Part shown: in pieces, positions 33,194 through 42,371 of the stretch
Position numbering within the stretch: position 1 is the first letter of the stretch
Layout: each line of letters starts with the position of its first letter
NCBI RefSeq assembly: GCF_019236475.1
Contig: NZ_JAFAIX010000010.1
Location: forward strand, 62,001 to 126,000
DNA from: Chitinophaga sp.
Lineage (GTDB): Bacteria > Bacteroidota > Bacteroidia > Chitinophagales > Chitinophagaceae
Length of the DNA stretch: 64,000 bases
Direction of reading: 5' to 3'
Program-made: the position numbers and the translations under genes
The notes under the pieces: generated by a model
Database searches by the model: none
The model's input: only the letters and a program-made list of their open reading frames with translations
Told to the model about the DNA's origin: nothing

Positions 33194-34078
33194 ATGGAAT
33201 TGCGTCAGTTAAAATATTTTGTACATGCTGCGGAGAAAGGCAATTTCACAGCGGCCGCTGAGGAGCTGTACATTACCCAATCCACCCTTTCCCAGCAAAT
33301 CATGCAATTGGAATCGGAATTGAACACGCACCTATTTGACCGCATCGGAAGAAGGGTACGCCTGACGGAGAGCGGACAAGTGTTACTGGACCATGCTCGT
33401 TTTGTATTGACGGAAGTAGATAAAACCAAGCAGGCCATTGAAGATTTACAGGGCCTCCTCACCGGGGAACTGCGTATCGGCGTGACTTACGCCTTTACGA
33501 TGCTATTGCAACCTATACTAATCAGCTTTCCTAAGAAGTATCCAGGTGTACGCCTGCGGATTGTCTATGGCTCCCCGGATGAACTGGTACAGAAATTACT
33601 GTCGGCAGATCTAGACATGGTATTGTCTTTCCATACATCGGGCCAAGACGAACACCTAAATATGGAGCCATTGGTGAATTCTCGTATAGTCCTGGCCGTT
33701 GGAAAGCACCACCCATTGGCCACCAAGAAAACGTTACCGATTGAATCGTTGAAAGGAGTGGATATGATTTTGGCGACAAGGGGCTACAGCTCTAGGGATT
33801 TCCTGGATGAAATCCTGTATAAACATAATATCAACCTAACGGTACGCATTGAAATGAATGATGTACACTCTATCTTGTCGTTGGTGGAAAAAGGCCACTG
33901 GGCCACGCTTTTGAATGAACGTGCCGTTACTGGCTGGAAGAATATTGCGGCGATACCAGTAAAAGGGCAGGAGTGGGAGAGAAGGTCTTATATCATTACG
34001 CAGAAAGGAACACAGCCAAAAAAATCAGCGGCCCGTTTCATGGAGGAACTCCTGAAACAGACCGCTGCTGATAAATGA
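33194..34078 (+). CDS. LysR-family transcriptional regulator
   Basis: The 294-residue protein has the N-terminal LysR HTH (MELRQLKYFVHAAEKGNFT, AAEELYITQSTLSQQI, IGRRVRLTESGQVLL, about residues 1-62) and a periplasmic-binding-like effector domain (about 90-290). It resembles the CynR/CbbR group. The divergent MFS transporter is its most likely target. Confidence 0.92.
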   Translation: MELRQLKYFVHAAEKGNFTAAAEELYITQSTLSQQIMQLESELNTHLFDRIGRRVRLTESGQVLLDHARFVLTEVDKTKQAIEDLQGLLTGELRIGVTYAFTMLLQPILISFPKKYPGVRLRIVYGSPDELVQKLLSADLDMVLSFHTSGQDEHLNMEPLVNSRIVLAVGKHHPLATKKTLPIESLKGVDMILATRGYSSRDFLDEILYKHNINLTVRIEMNDVHSILSLVEKGHWATLLNERAVTGWKNIAAIPVKGQEWERRSYIITQKGTQPKKSAARFMEELLKQTAADK

Positions 34079-34096
34079 TCAACCATAACAAAACGT

Positions 34097-34116
34097 GGTC
34101 AATAATGAATGATGGT
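34097..34116. repeat. 20-base exact repeat, copy 1
   Basis: GGTCAATAATGAATGATGGT occurs here, between the LysR stop and the AraC-like stop, and again exactly at 38200-38219, both in intergenic DNA. Confidence 0.75.
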
Positions 34117-34119
34117 CAG

Positions 34120-35142
34120 CTAGTTCATTTCTACTCTGATCTCTAATAAAGTAAGGTTAAAATAACTTCTAAAATCTCTGACAAAGCGCTTGAAACTATG
34201 CTGGTCATTGTTTAATTCTTCATCCGGACTACCCCATGGCAAATAGCCGCAGAGGCAAGCAATAGATTCAAAGTCATCGGTGGTATTTGTCAGTTGATGA
34301 TAAGCCCAGTCCATTCTTTCCATATGCAGGTATTCATGGATACTGTTATGCATAACAGCTTTGAAATAATCATCCAACTGTTGGAACGTCCGACCGAATT
34401 TCTCTGTCAACAGGTTCTCTATATATATCAGGTAGAAATTTTCACGAATGGTGGCGGCAATTTCATGCGCCAGCTCAATTTCAGCGGAAGTCATTTGCTG
34501 TGGCGTGCTCTCTACCAGCTCATTAATGAAATTCACGAGATAGTTGACAGCGCAGCGAGCCATATACCGTTTGCGGTGGTTCAGCAAATCCTGACAGGAT
34601 AACATCCGCTTCTTCATGGTTTCGCGGATATAATTTGTATTCAGATTATTTTCATGTACACGAGTAGTGGTAATCACTTGCTCCCAACGTTTGATCCGGC
34701 GCAGTTCAGGATAAGCGCGTACCAGCGACTTAATCCAGTCCGGCCTAACGGTGACATAAAAGATCTCTCCCAATCCACTATCTACCACTGTGCTATTCAC
34801 GCCAGGCGCTACTTTGAACAGTGTATGTTCGGAGGCATACCTGTCGCCAACATCCACAAAGTTGCCGGTATGTGTCTGCACCAGGTAAGAGGAGGATTGG
34901 TTTAACGCCAGCAAATGATATTCACTGACTACTTCCAGGTTTGTACCCGCCGGCAGGTGATGTAGATCCCTGCAAATGCCGATACCAAAAATTTCTACCT
35001 TTTGTTCCATCACCCAGCCAGACTCGTCCCGATCCAGGTAAATCCTGGCAGGCCGCCAACAATAGTCTTTTAAATCCGAAGGAATTGAAGATTCTCGTTT
35101 GAAATCTGCAATGGGCGTGTGTAAGTAAATTCTTCGAGTCAT
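34120..35142 (-). CDS. Divergent AraC-like regulator
   Basis: The 340-residue protein has a C-terminal region that fits a degenerate AraC HTH (MERMDWAYHQLTNTTDDFESIACLCGY, then HSFKRFVRDFRSYFNLTLLEIR), but an extra loop (LPWGSPDEELNNDQ) separates the two parts where canonical proteins have only a few residues. The N-terminal 220 residues resemble no sensor domain I can name. The assignment is therefore moderate. A tandem 12-base direct repeat and a palindrome stand 30-85 bases upstream of its start. Confidence 0.65.
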   Translation of the reverse strand: MTRRIYLHTPIADFKRESSIPSDLKDYCWRPARIYLDRDESGWVMEQKVEIFGIGICRDLHHLPAGTNLEVVSEYHLLALNQSSSYLVQTHTGNFVDVGDRYASEHTLFKVAPGVNSTVVDSGLGEIFYVTVRPDWIKSLVRAYPELRRIKRWEQVITTTRVHENNLNTNYIRETMKKRMLSCQDLLNHRKRYMARCAVNYLVNFINELVESTPQQMTSAEIELAHEIAATIRENFYLIYIENLLTEKFGRTFQQLDDYFKAVMHNSIHEYLHMERMDWAYHQLTNTTDDFESIACLCGYLPWGSPDEELNNDQHSFKRFVRDFRSYFNLTLLEIRVEMN

Positions 35143-35202
35143 ATCAGTTGTGTTATTCCTTTAATGTATTGCGATTGCGCAATAGGGTTTTCAATTTGCA
35201 CT

Positions 35203-35226
35203 GTACATTATCAGGTACATTATCAG
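35203..35226. repeat. Tandem 12-base direct repeat upstream of the AraC-like gene
   Basis: GTACATTATCAG stands twice head to tail (35203-35214, 35215-35226), 60-85 bases upstream of the AraC-like start at 35142. AraC proteins commonly bind direct repeats, so this may be its site. A palindrome (ATTGCGCAAT, 35174-35183) lies between. Confidence 0.55.
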
Positions 35227-35284
35227 AATAACAATGACGAAGAATATTGGTACTAGAAATTTATAAATGATTAACAAAAAAGTT

Positions 35285-35827
35285 TCATCGGGCGGAAAGC
35301 GTCAATAATTTATTAACCGTGGCCCAATTCCGGGTTGTAGCGGCCATTTTTAATTTTTTCTCTAACAATACATTGGTAAATAAAGGTTTAAGCATGCTTT
35401 TTTCGACGGCTATGTAGAGCTCTCTGCCTATAAAGTGGAATTTTTCTTGATCCGATTGTAATTGAAGCATACTTTGTTGCATGGCTTCGGAGGGAGTGTC
35501 ATGTAGAAAAGTTACATAGAGTTTCCGGGTTTCTTCTGGAGATACATTCCCGAAAGGATGTTGGGAGACGACTGTCGCCAAAGAACTAGGGGTACGCAGC
35601 ATCACCGGAACACTATATCCTAGTTCTTTTTCCAGTCCCTTTTCAATCTTTTGCAATAGGGCGCTCTCTGCGGTGGACTTAGCAGAGAAAATCACATTCC
35701 CACTTTGGATATAGGTTTGCACATTGCTGAACTGCATCCGCTCAAATATTTGGCGCAGGTCTTCCATTTTGATAATATTCTTTCCACTGACATTAATGCC
35801 TCTCAGTAGGGCTACATATGTTTCCAT
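35285..35827 (-). CDS. DUF1697-family protein
   Basis: The 180-residue protein has the DUF1697 signature: an N-terminal YVALLRGINVSGKNIIKM, NVQTYIQSGNVIFSA near residue 35, and a C-terminal KMAATTRNWATVNKL. This family is widespread and of unknown function. No signal peptide is seen. Confidence 0.87.
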   Translation of the reverse strand: METYVALLRGINVSGKNIIKMEDLRQIFERMQFSNVQTYIQSGNVIFSAKSTAESALLQKIEKGLEKELGYSVPVMLRTPSSLATVVSQHPFGNVSPEETRKLYVTFLHDTPSEAMQQSMLQLQSDQEKFHFIGRELYIAVEKSMLKPLFTNVLLEKKLKMAATTRNWATVNKLLTLSAR

Positions 35828-35874
35828 ACATCGAAGTTAAAGATTTTATTTTAGGGAGACACGTCCCCTCCATA

Positions 35875-36669
35875 CTAATAACCGCCACCATGGAGTGATA
35901 GCAAGTAATTCTCCGCCTGAAATTTTCCAGGAGAAATACTAACTATTGATTTAAAATACTTAATGAAATGTGCCTGGTCATAAAAGCCCTGTTCCAGCGC
36001 CATCGCGGTGAGGCGCGATTTGTACGCTCCCGTCTGCAACTGATCTATCAAGCTTCGGATGCGAATAATACCTGCATAGGTTTTCGGACTAATGCCAAGG
36101 GAATCTTTGAACATCGTTTCCAGATATCTCCCCGAACGTCCAAATTCACCTGCTACCGCTTGCATCGTTATATTTCCTCTATACTCCCGGATTAACTGAC
36201 AGGCTTGCAACGCAGGCGTTACAGGCAATAGCACTTGACTAAAATATTGATTGAAGTAAGCGAGCACCAATTGATCGACTGTGATGTCAAAAGTTAGTTC
36301 CAGTCGGTGCGCCAGTAGCTCCAACGGAACAAACAGATCTGCTGTTCCATTTAAACTATCCTCCAAAAAATAGGCAGGCGCCCAGGGATAAAATTGTACG
36401 AGAAATATTTTCGTATACCCGTGTAGGTGAATTTGAATACTGGTGGTTAGTTGGCCACATAGATAGACGCCAGCACGCAGGAAATGATGGCCTTTAGCAC
36501 CGCTGATATCAATGCCTGTGCCTTGTATAAATGCGATATTGAAACAGCCGTTAGGTAATACCTGTTTACCGCCAAGTGCAGTGTCGGAGCGGGAATTATC
36601 CAGTACCCAGCACTTTTTTATATAGCCAGAAGCCAGGAGGGATACAGGATATTCATGATAGCGGAACAT
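35875..36669 (-). CDS. AraC-family transcriptional regulator
   Basis: The 264-residue protein has a DUF6597-like N-terminal sensor (about residues 1-150) and an AraC DNA-binding part: a first HTH around NITMQAVAGEFGRSGRYLETMF and a second around RLTAMALEQGFYDQAHFIKYF, with SPGKFQAEN after it. The target is unknown. It is divergent from the exported sugar epimerase-like gene across ~94 bases, a possible target. Confidence 0.9.
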   Translation of the reverse strand: MFRYHEYPVSLLASGYIKKCWVLDNSRSDTALGGKQVLPNGCFNIAFIQGTGIDISGAKGHHFLRAGVYLCGQLTTSIQIHLHGYTKIFLVQFYPWAPAYFLEDSLNGTADLFVPLELLAHRLELTFDITVDQLVLAYFNQYFSQVLLPVTPALQACQLIREYRGNITMQAVAGEFGRSGRYLETMFKDSLGISPKTYAGIIRIRSLIDQLQTGAYKSRLTAMALEQGFYDQAHFIKYFKSIVSISPGKFQAENYLLSLHGGGY

Positions 36670-36763
36670 ATTCCAAGATAATAAAAAAAATCCCCGTTTC
36701 GCATTTTTACAATTCTATCCAGGATCTTTCTGATACTTTTGAAAGTAGATTAATACCACGGTT

Positions 36764-37657
36764 ATGAACAGACGAAATTTTATCGGTCTTGCCGGCACAT
36801 TCGCCGCAGCAGGCCTCGTGCCCTCATGGGCAAGCGCGGCCATCGCTCCCAAATATAAAATGGGATTACAATTGTATTCGCTCAATACGGAAATGAAACA
36901 GAACCCTAGGGATACCCTAAAACAAGTGGCATCATTCGGTTACCAGGAAGTGGAAACGTATGGCTTTAATCATGGAGGCAACAAATTTTATTGGAATATG
37001 GAACCCGCCGCTTTCCACGACCTATTGCAGGAATTCAACCTTACCACTTCCAGTGGGCATTATGATATCGATAAATTCCTGCTGCCAGGTGTAACCGTTG
37101 ATGAAAGAAAAAAATACTTGGACGACTGTATCAAGGGGGCAAAGGTATTAGGACAGCAATACATCGTATGGCCCTGGCTGGACCCTCAATTGCGAAATCC
37201 CGAAAGTTTTCGCCTGCTGGCACAAACCCTCAATGAAATGGGGGAGCAGGTAAAGCAGGCTGGCCTACAGTTGCTATACCACAATCATAATTTCGAATTC
37301 GAAGCACATAATGGAAAAACAGGGTATGATATTATCCTCTCACAAACAGATCCGGATTTGGTAAAACTGGAGCTGGACTTATACTGGGCCATCTGGTCCG
37401 GTCAAGATCCACAACACCTGTTCTCCTTGCAGCCAGGAAGGTTTGTCATCTGGCACATAAAAGATATGGATAAAACCAACCCTGATTTGCATACGGTAGT
37501 TGGAGATGGCTCCATCGATTTTAATAAAATCTTACCGTATGCAAAGCGCGCAGGATTGAAACATCTCTTCATAGAGCAAGGGAACAATTATGTTCCCAGT
37601 GCACTGCAATGTGTGGCGAAAAGCGCCCGATTTGTAAAAGATAATATACTTAGATAA
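36764..37657 (+). CDS. Sugar phosphate isomerase/epimerase-like TIM-barrel protein with Tat signal
   Basis: The 297-residue protein has a twin-arginine-type N-terminus (MNRRNFIGLAGTFAAAGLV, then ASAA) and an AP-endonuclease-2/xylose isomerase-like TIM barrel: GLQLYSLNTEM, YQEVETYGF, LLYHNHNFEF (about residue 172), the metal-site EldlyW segment and WHIKDMD near residue 235. Such proteins act on sugars in the periplasm, for example as epimerases, in Bacteroidota. The true substrate is unknown. Confidence 0.85.
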   Translation: MNRRNFIGLAGTFAAAGLVPSWASAAIAPKYKMGLQLYSLNTEMKQNPRDTLKQVASFGYQEVETYGFNHGGNKFYWNMEPAAFHDLLQEFNLTTSSGHYDIDKFLLPGVTVDERKKYLDDCIKGAKVLGQQYIVWPWLDPQLRNPESFRLLAQTLNEMGEQVKQAGLQLLYHNHNFEFEAHNGKTGYDIILSQTDPDLVKLELDLYWAIWSGQDPQHLFSLQPGRFVIWHIKDMDKTNPDLHTVVGDGSIDFNKILPYAKRAGLKHLFIEQGNNYVPSALQCVAKSARFVKDNILR

Positions 37658-37688
37658 AAGCAGAAAGATAAAGTACAGTGAGGATGCA

Positions 37689-38183
37689 CTACTTTTTCAC
37701 TTTGGATTTATCTACTACTTCCACATAGCGTATAGCCGTATCCGTAGTGATAGTGATGGGCGCAAAAACTTTCTTGAAAGTCTTTACTTTTTCGCCATCA
37801 GTAAAGGTAATACTGAGCGTACATTCCAGCTCGCAAGGCTCTTTGGTAGGAGGATTCATGTACAAACGAATAAAAGTATCCTGGATGTCTTCCAGCTTAT
37901 ACTTCTCTTCAGATGGAACCAGCTCCGCATTGCGTTGCCAGCCTTTGCTCCAGTTTGTCATGGTGTCATTCTTGGCAGTAACATAGTCTTTGTCGTCGTC
38001 GTAATTGTGGAAGCCCACTCTTACACTCAATTGCCCTGTCGGACTCTTTTCATTATTAAGCGTCCTAATCACCATACTTGTTTTTAGTACGTCATTTTTA
38101 CTGTTAGGAAAGATCGTCTGCGCACAGGCAGCGCTTGAGATTCCAGCCAATAAAAAGCCAATGGATAAAAACTTCCTACGCAT
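37689..38183 (-). CDS. Secreted protein of unknown function
   Basis: I do not recognise a family. The 164-residue product has a signal peptide (FLLAGISSAACAQ) and a mainly beta body with TGQLSVRVGFHNYDDDKDYV, ECTLSITFTDGEKVKTF and a C-terminal TITTDTAIRYVEV. It is probably periplasmic or secreted. A 20-base repeat lies about 17 bases upstream of its start, shared with the LysR/AraC intergenic region. Confidence 0.65.
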   Translation of the reverse strand: MRRKFLSIGFLLAGISSAACAQTIFPNSKNDVLKTSMVIRTLNNEKSPTGQLSVRVGFHNYDDDKDYVTAKNDTMTNWSKGWQRNAELVPSEEKYKLEDIQDTFIRLYMNPPTKEPCELECTLSITFTDGEKVKTFKKVFAPITITTDTAIRYVEVVDKSKVKK

Positions 38184-38199
38184 TACTTATGGTTTTTTT

Positions 38200-38219
38200 G
38201 GTCAATAATGAATGATGGT
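38200..38219. repeat. 20-base exact repeat, copy 2
   Basis: Identical to 34097-34116. It lies just upstream of the start of the secreted-protein gene on the minus strand. Confidence 0.75.
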
Positions 38220-38289
38220 TACATCAAGTTTACATCAGGAGTAACTAGTAGACTAGTATTTTAGTACTACATTTTTACAAATCGTTAAC

Positions 38290-38331
38290 AAAAAAGTCCG
38301 GCTTACACCCGCTGAGGTGTAAGCCGGACTT
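38290..38331 (-). terminator. Intrinsic terminator of the RNA helicase gene
   Basis: On the minus strand, AGTCCGGCTTACACC pairs with GGTGTAAGCCGGACT over 15 bases and is followed by TTTTTT. Confidence 0.92.
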
Positions 38332-38355
38332 AATATGCTTGTGCTTACTGTCGTA

Positions 38356-39696
38356 TTAACGCTTGCGCTTAGGTTTGGCGCCTCTCTTCTTAGGCTTACC
38401 ATACTTCAGCATCATCTTATCTTTATGACTGATCTTTTGGTTGGTCTTCATATTTTTCGCTTTCTTCTCGTGGAAGGCAGGGCCAAAGTCTTCGAGTTTG
38501 GGTGCTTTCACAAGCGTATTGCGCATAAATACTTTCGGCTTCTCATCTTCTGTCAGTACATCTGATATTTCTAGGGCTTCTGGTAAATCCATCAACGGTA
38601 TGCGATAGTTCATCAATTCTTCTACAGCCGCCAATTGCGCTTCTTCTGAATCTTTGCTCAGCAATATCGCAATCCCTTTTTTATCCGCTCTACCCGTACG
38701 ACCAATCCGGTGAATATAATTCTCTGGTTGCACTGGTGTATCAAAGTTGATGACATGCGTTACTTCCGCAATATCCAATCCTCTAGCGATAATATCCGTT
38801 GCAATCAGAAAACGGAAAGTGCCTGCCTGAAAGGAATTGACGGTATTGAAACGATGGTTCTGCTCTTTATTACTATGGATGACACCTACTTTCTCCGGGA
38901 AAGCCTGATTCAACTGCTCATACAGGTCATCGGCCAGGGCCTTGGTGCCTGTAAAGATCAGGGTCTTGGTCATGCTCTCATCTGTGCTGATCAATAGTTT
39001 GAGCAGATTTACTTTAGTATTGAAGTTAGGAACACGGAAAAGGCGCTGATCGATGTTTTCCAGCGGCGTGCCTACAGGCGCGGCTTCTATACGTGCAGGA
39101 TTGTTGAAACTACTTTCAATCAAAAGTTCTACATCTTCTGTGATGGTAGCGGAGAAGAGGAGATTTTGTCTTTTCTCTGGCAACAGGCTCACGATATTCT
39201 GAATCTGCGTACGGAAGCCAAGGTTCAACATCTCGTCCATCTCATCAATCACCAGTCTTTTGATAGACTTCATTTTCAAGGCGCCACTGAGAATAATATC
39301 GTATAGGCGACCAGGGGTGGCTACTATAATATCTACTTTCTCCTTGGCCGCTGCTGCTTGCGGATTCATATTCACACCACCATAGAGGCCGAGTACTTCT
39401 ACACTCATATAGGTGGTCAGTTTTTTAATAGACTCCACTACCTGTACTACTAGTTCCCTCGTTGGCACCAAGATGAGCATCTGGGGATGCTTCTCCTTGC
39501 TGAACTTGAACAAGCGCAGGGTGGGCAATAAATAGGCAAAAGTTTTACCGGTTCCAGTTTGTGCAATGCCGCATACATCCTGTCCGGACATAATCACGGA
39601 AAAGGCCCGCTCCTGTATAGTGGTAGGTTGCTGAATACCCAGGTCATCCAGGGCATTCAATAAAGATGAATTCAGATTTAATTCACGAAAAGTCAT
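38356..39696 (-). CDS. DEAD-box-family ATP-dependent RNA helicase
   Basis: The 446-residue protein has the motifs in order: Q motif (QQPTTIQ), motif I AQTGTGKT, Ia PTRELV, Ib TPGR, motif II as DEMD rather than DEAD, motif III SAT, IV FTGTKA, V ATDIIARGLDI, and VI HRIGRTGR. A basic tail (about residues 400-446, Lys/Arg rich) probably binds RNA, as in RhlE/CsdA-type helicases involved in ribosome assembly or RNA turnover. The exact subgroup is not certain. It has its own terminator. Confidence 0.93.
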   Translation of the reverse strand: MTFRELNLNSSLLNALDDLGIQQPTTIQERAFSVIMSGQDVCGIAQTGTGKTFAYLLPTLRLFKFSKEKHPQMLILVPTRELVVQVVESIKKLTTYMSVEVLGLYGGVNMNPQAAAAKEKVDIIVATPGRLYDIILSGALKMKSIKRLVIDEMDEMLNLGFRTQIQNIVSLLPEKRQNLLFSATITEDVELLIESSFNNPARIEAAPVGTPLENIDQRLFRVPNFNTKVNLLKLLISTDESMTKTLIFTGTKALADDLYEQLNQAFPEKVGVIHSNKEQNHRFNTVNSFQAGTFRFLIATDIIARGLDIAEVTHVINFDTPVQPENYIHRIGRTGRADKKGIAILLSKDSEEAQLAAVEELMNYRIPLMDLPEALEISDVLTEDEKPKVFMRNTLVKAPKLEDFGPAFHEKKAKNMKTNQKISHKDKMMLKYGKPKKRGAKPKRKR

Positions 39697-39718
39697 GACG
39701 CTGCTATAAAATGAACGA

Positions 39719-39726
39719 CAAAGGTA
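39719..39726 (-). promoter_or_regulatory. Likely -7 element of the RNA helicase promoter
   Basis: On the minus strand TACCTTTG matches TAnnTTTG, about 23 bases before the helicase start. No clear -33 element is seen. Confidence 0.4.
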
Positions 39727-39818
39727 AATATTTTAACGTTGCAGTCCGGCATCCTCCAGAATAGCCTGATGATTACATCTGAAATTCTTACTAGCTTTAT
39801 GTTACAATCTATTTCAAT

Positions 39819-40787
39819 ATGGCGCTTCTGAAACGAATTAACCCTTTCTCCAAAACGAATGATGATACAGGTTTTGGAATCAATGCCGCCGGCTATGGCG
39901 GCCGCTTTATCAATAGGGATGGTTCCTTCAACCTCCGTCGGGAAGGCTATCCCTTCTGGCATCGGTTTAGTATCTTTTATGCGCTATTGAATGTCTCGGC
40001 CTGGCAATTTATCATTTTCCTGTTCCTATTTTATTTTGCAGTCAACCTATTTTATACCAGTATTTACTGGATGGTAGGGCCGGAGCAACTGCAAGGTGTC
40101 AGAGGTGTAACCGCCTGGGAAAAATTCAAGGAACTTTATTTCTTTAGTACAGAAACCTTTACCACGGTCGGTTATGGCAGGGTAAACCCTGTAGGGGATG
40201 GGGCAAACTTTGTAGCCTCTATTGAAGCGATGACGGGCTTCCTCTCTTTCGCTATCGTAACGGGCTTGCTCTACGGCCGCTTTTCCCGCCCACGTGCACA
40301 TCTGCTCTTCAGCGATGATGCGGTGATCGCTCCTTATAAAGATAAAACTGCACTGATGTTCCGAATGGCGTCGCATAAGGAATATCATACCCTAACAGAT
40401 GTGATCATCCAGGTAAACCTGGCACTCCTGGTGGAAGAAAACGGCCACCTGATCTATAAATATTATGAATTGGCACTGGAAAGGAAGCGTGTCGACAGTC
40501 TCTCTATGAACTGGACAGTGGTGCATCCCATTGATGATAACAGCCCTTTACTGGGATTTAATGAGGAGGATATGAAAACGGCGGATGTGGAAGTCTACGT
40601 GTTGGTAAGAGGGTTCAACGATGTCTATTCTAATGTAGTACAACAGCGAACTTCCTATACTTTCGAAGAAATAAAGCTAAACCGCAAATTCGTTCCGATG
40701 TACCGTGTGAGCAACAATGGACGCACGACCATCCTGGAACTGAATAAATTGAATGCCACCATCTCGGCGGAATCCGAGGCCCATTAG
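39819..40787 (+). CDS. Inward-rectifier (KirBac-like) potassium channel
   Basis: The 322-residue protein has an amphipathic N-terminal stretch, a first helix (AWQFIIFLFLFYFAVNLFY), the K+ selectivity filter TVGYG at residues 116-120, a second helix (FLSFAIVTGLLYGRFSRP) and a long cytoplasmic beta-rich C-terminus (about 160-322) typical of KirBac. It conducts K+ across the inner membrane; gating by lipid or other signals is not readable. Its stop overlaps that of the convergent sodium symporter gene. Confidence 0.92.
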   Translation: MALLKRINPFSKTNDDTGFGINAAGYGGRFINRDGSFNLRREGYPFWHRFSIFYALLNVSAWQFIIFLFLFYFAVNLFYTSIYWMVGPEQLQGVRGVTAWEKFKELYFFSTETFTTVGYGRVNPVGDGANFVASIEAMTGFLSFAIVTGLLYGRFSRPRAHLLFSDDAVIAPYKDKTALMFRMASHKEYHTLTDVIIQVNLALLVEENGHLIYKYYELALERKRVDSLSMNWTVVHPIDDNSPLLGFNEEDMKTADVEVYVLVRGFNDVYSNVVQQRTSYTFEEIKLNRKFVPMYRVSNNGRTTILELNKLNATISAESEAH

Positions 40788-42238
40788 GCCACGGATTCCG
40801 CTTTGCGGGATATTAGGAATATTCCCATAAAGGTGAAGAAGCCGTTGATCACGAGCAACTCCAATCCAATCTGGAATTCACCGAAAAATCTTTGTTGATT
40901 ATTATCTACCACCAAGCAGAGTAACGGCGCCACTATACATACCAATGGTACCAGCTTATCGTTTACTACGCGCTTGGTGAATATACCGAAGGTAAATAAG
41001 CCCAGCAACGGACCATAGGTATAAGCAGCGATCTTCAGGATAACCCCAATCATGCTCTGGTTATTGATCCACTCAAACACCATTACAAACAGCAGGAAGG
41101 TAAAGGCCATCATCAAGTGTACCCGTTGACGTATTTTTTTCTGCTTTTCCGCCGACCAGTCTGGCCTACGTTGAATACCCAGGATATCTATACAGAAGGA
41201 AGACGTGAGGGCCGTCATAGCGCCATCCGCACTCGGGAAGAGGGCAGAGATCAAAGCGATGATGAAGATCACGGAAATCACCGGCGGCATATGATGCAGG
41301 GCCAGTTCTGGGAAAATTTTATCTCCCGTAGCGGTAACACCCTGTGAAGCGCCATACAGGTATAATAAGCCTCCCAAGAACAGGAACAGACCAATTACTA
41401 TGAGCATGATGAAACCTAATACCACTACGTTCTTCTGAGAATCTTTAACAGTAGTTACAGATATATTTTTCTGCATCATTTCCTGATCCAAACCTGTCAT
41501 GGTAATGGTTATAAAGGCCCCGGCTATAATCTGCTTGACGAAAAACAACTTGCTGTTGGGGTCCGTCACAAAGATGTTCGTTAACCCTTTTTCTTTCATG
41601 GCAGCAATACTTTCTCCAAAGCCCAGGTTCATTGAATGCAGAATATAAAACACGCAAATAATCAGGCCGGCCAGCATACAGGTGGTCTGTAAGGTATCTG
41701 TATAGACAATGGTTTTTACCCCGCCTTCATAGGTATACAACAGTATCATCGCGAGGATGATCAGGGTTGTTACGGCAAAAGGTACCCCGAAATTCTGCAA
41801 GATGGTTTCTTGTAGAATACGCACTACGAGAAACAGCCTCGCAGTAGCGCCCAGGGTTCTAGACAGGATAAAGAAGGAGGCGCCGGTTTTATACGAGGCC
41901 ACCCCAAATCGATTATTTAGGTAATTGTAAATAGATGTCAACTGCAACCGGTAGTAAAGTGGAATCAATACATAGGCGATTGTCAGATATCCAATCAGGT
42001 AACCCAGGGTGATCTGAAAATAGGTAAAGGCATCCTTACCTACCGCTCCCGGAACACTCACGAAGGTGACCCCACTCAGAGAAGTACCAATCATCCCGAA
42101 AGCAACCAGCATCCAGTTGCTGTTTCGGTTACCGATGAAAAAAGATTCATTGTTTGAATTACGCCCGGTATACCAGGCTACAATCAGCAGAATGACAAAA
42201 TATGCAACGACGAATGAAAATAATAACGCTGGCGACAT
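40784..42238 (-). CDS. Sodium:solute symporter (SSS family)
   Basis: The 484-residue protein has about thirteen membrane helices and the SSS N-terminal pattern GMIGTSLSGVTFVSVPGAVG, with GRNSNNESFFIGNRN before it. It couples Na+ to uptake of an unidentified solute. It belongs to the subfamily often found in Bacteroidota without a defined substrate. It converges with the Kir channel gene, overlapping by 4 bases. Confidence 0.9.
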   Translation of the reverse strand: MSPALLFSFVVAYFVILLIVAWYTGRNSNNESFFIGNRNSNWMLVAFGMIGTSLSGVTFVSVPGAVGKDAFTYFQITLGYLIGYLTIAYVLIPLYYRLQLTSIYNYLNNRFGVASYKTGASFFILSRTLGATARLFLVVRILQETILQNFGVPFAVTTLIILAMILLYTYEGGVKTIVYTDTLQTTCMLAGLIICVFYILHSMNLGFGESIAAMKEKGLTNIFVTDPNSKLFFVKQIIAGAFITITMTGLDQEMMQKNISVTTVKDSQKNVVVLGFIMLIVIGLFLFLGGLLYLYGASQGVTATGDKIFPELALHHMPPVISVIFIIALISALFPSADGAMTALTSSFCIDILGIQRRPDWSAEKQKKIRQRVHLMMAFTFLLFVMVFEWINNQSMIGVILKIAAYTYGPLLGLFTFGIFTKRVVNDKLVPLVCIVAPLLCLVVDNNQQRFFGEFQIGLELLVINGFFTFMGIFLISRKAESVA

Positions 42239-42300
42239 GTATCCGTTTTAGTAAGATGTCAAATATATGGAATCAGCTTTAGTTTTTACTACTTCTAATG

Positions 42301-42337
42301 TTTGATTTTGTCAAATAAAAAATTTGATTTTGTCAAA
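42301..42337. promoter_or_regulatory. Twin operators of the second MarR-GNAT gene
   Basis: TTTGATTTTGTCAAA, a TTTGA-N5-TCAAA palindrome, occurs twice (42301-42315 and 42323-42337), exactly 22 bases apart, i.e. about two turns on the same DNA face. It lies 35-70 bases before the start at 42372 and also next to the divergent symporter start, so the MarR protein may control both genes. Confidence 0.7.
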
Positions 42338-42371
42338 TTATATTGTAATTTTTATTGATAAACAACTCGCT

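Noticed and set aside
38356-39696. Broken helicase because motif II reads DEMD
   Set aside because: All other motifs are intact and D-E-x-D is an accepted variant, so the gene is taken as functional.
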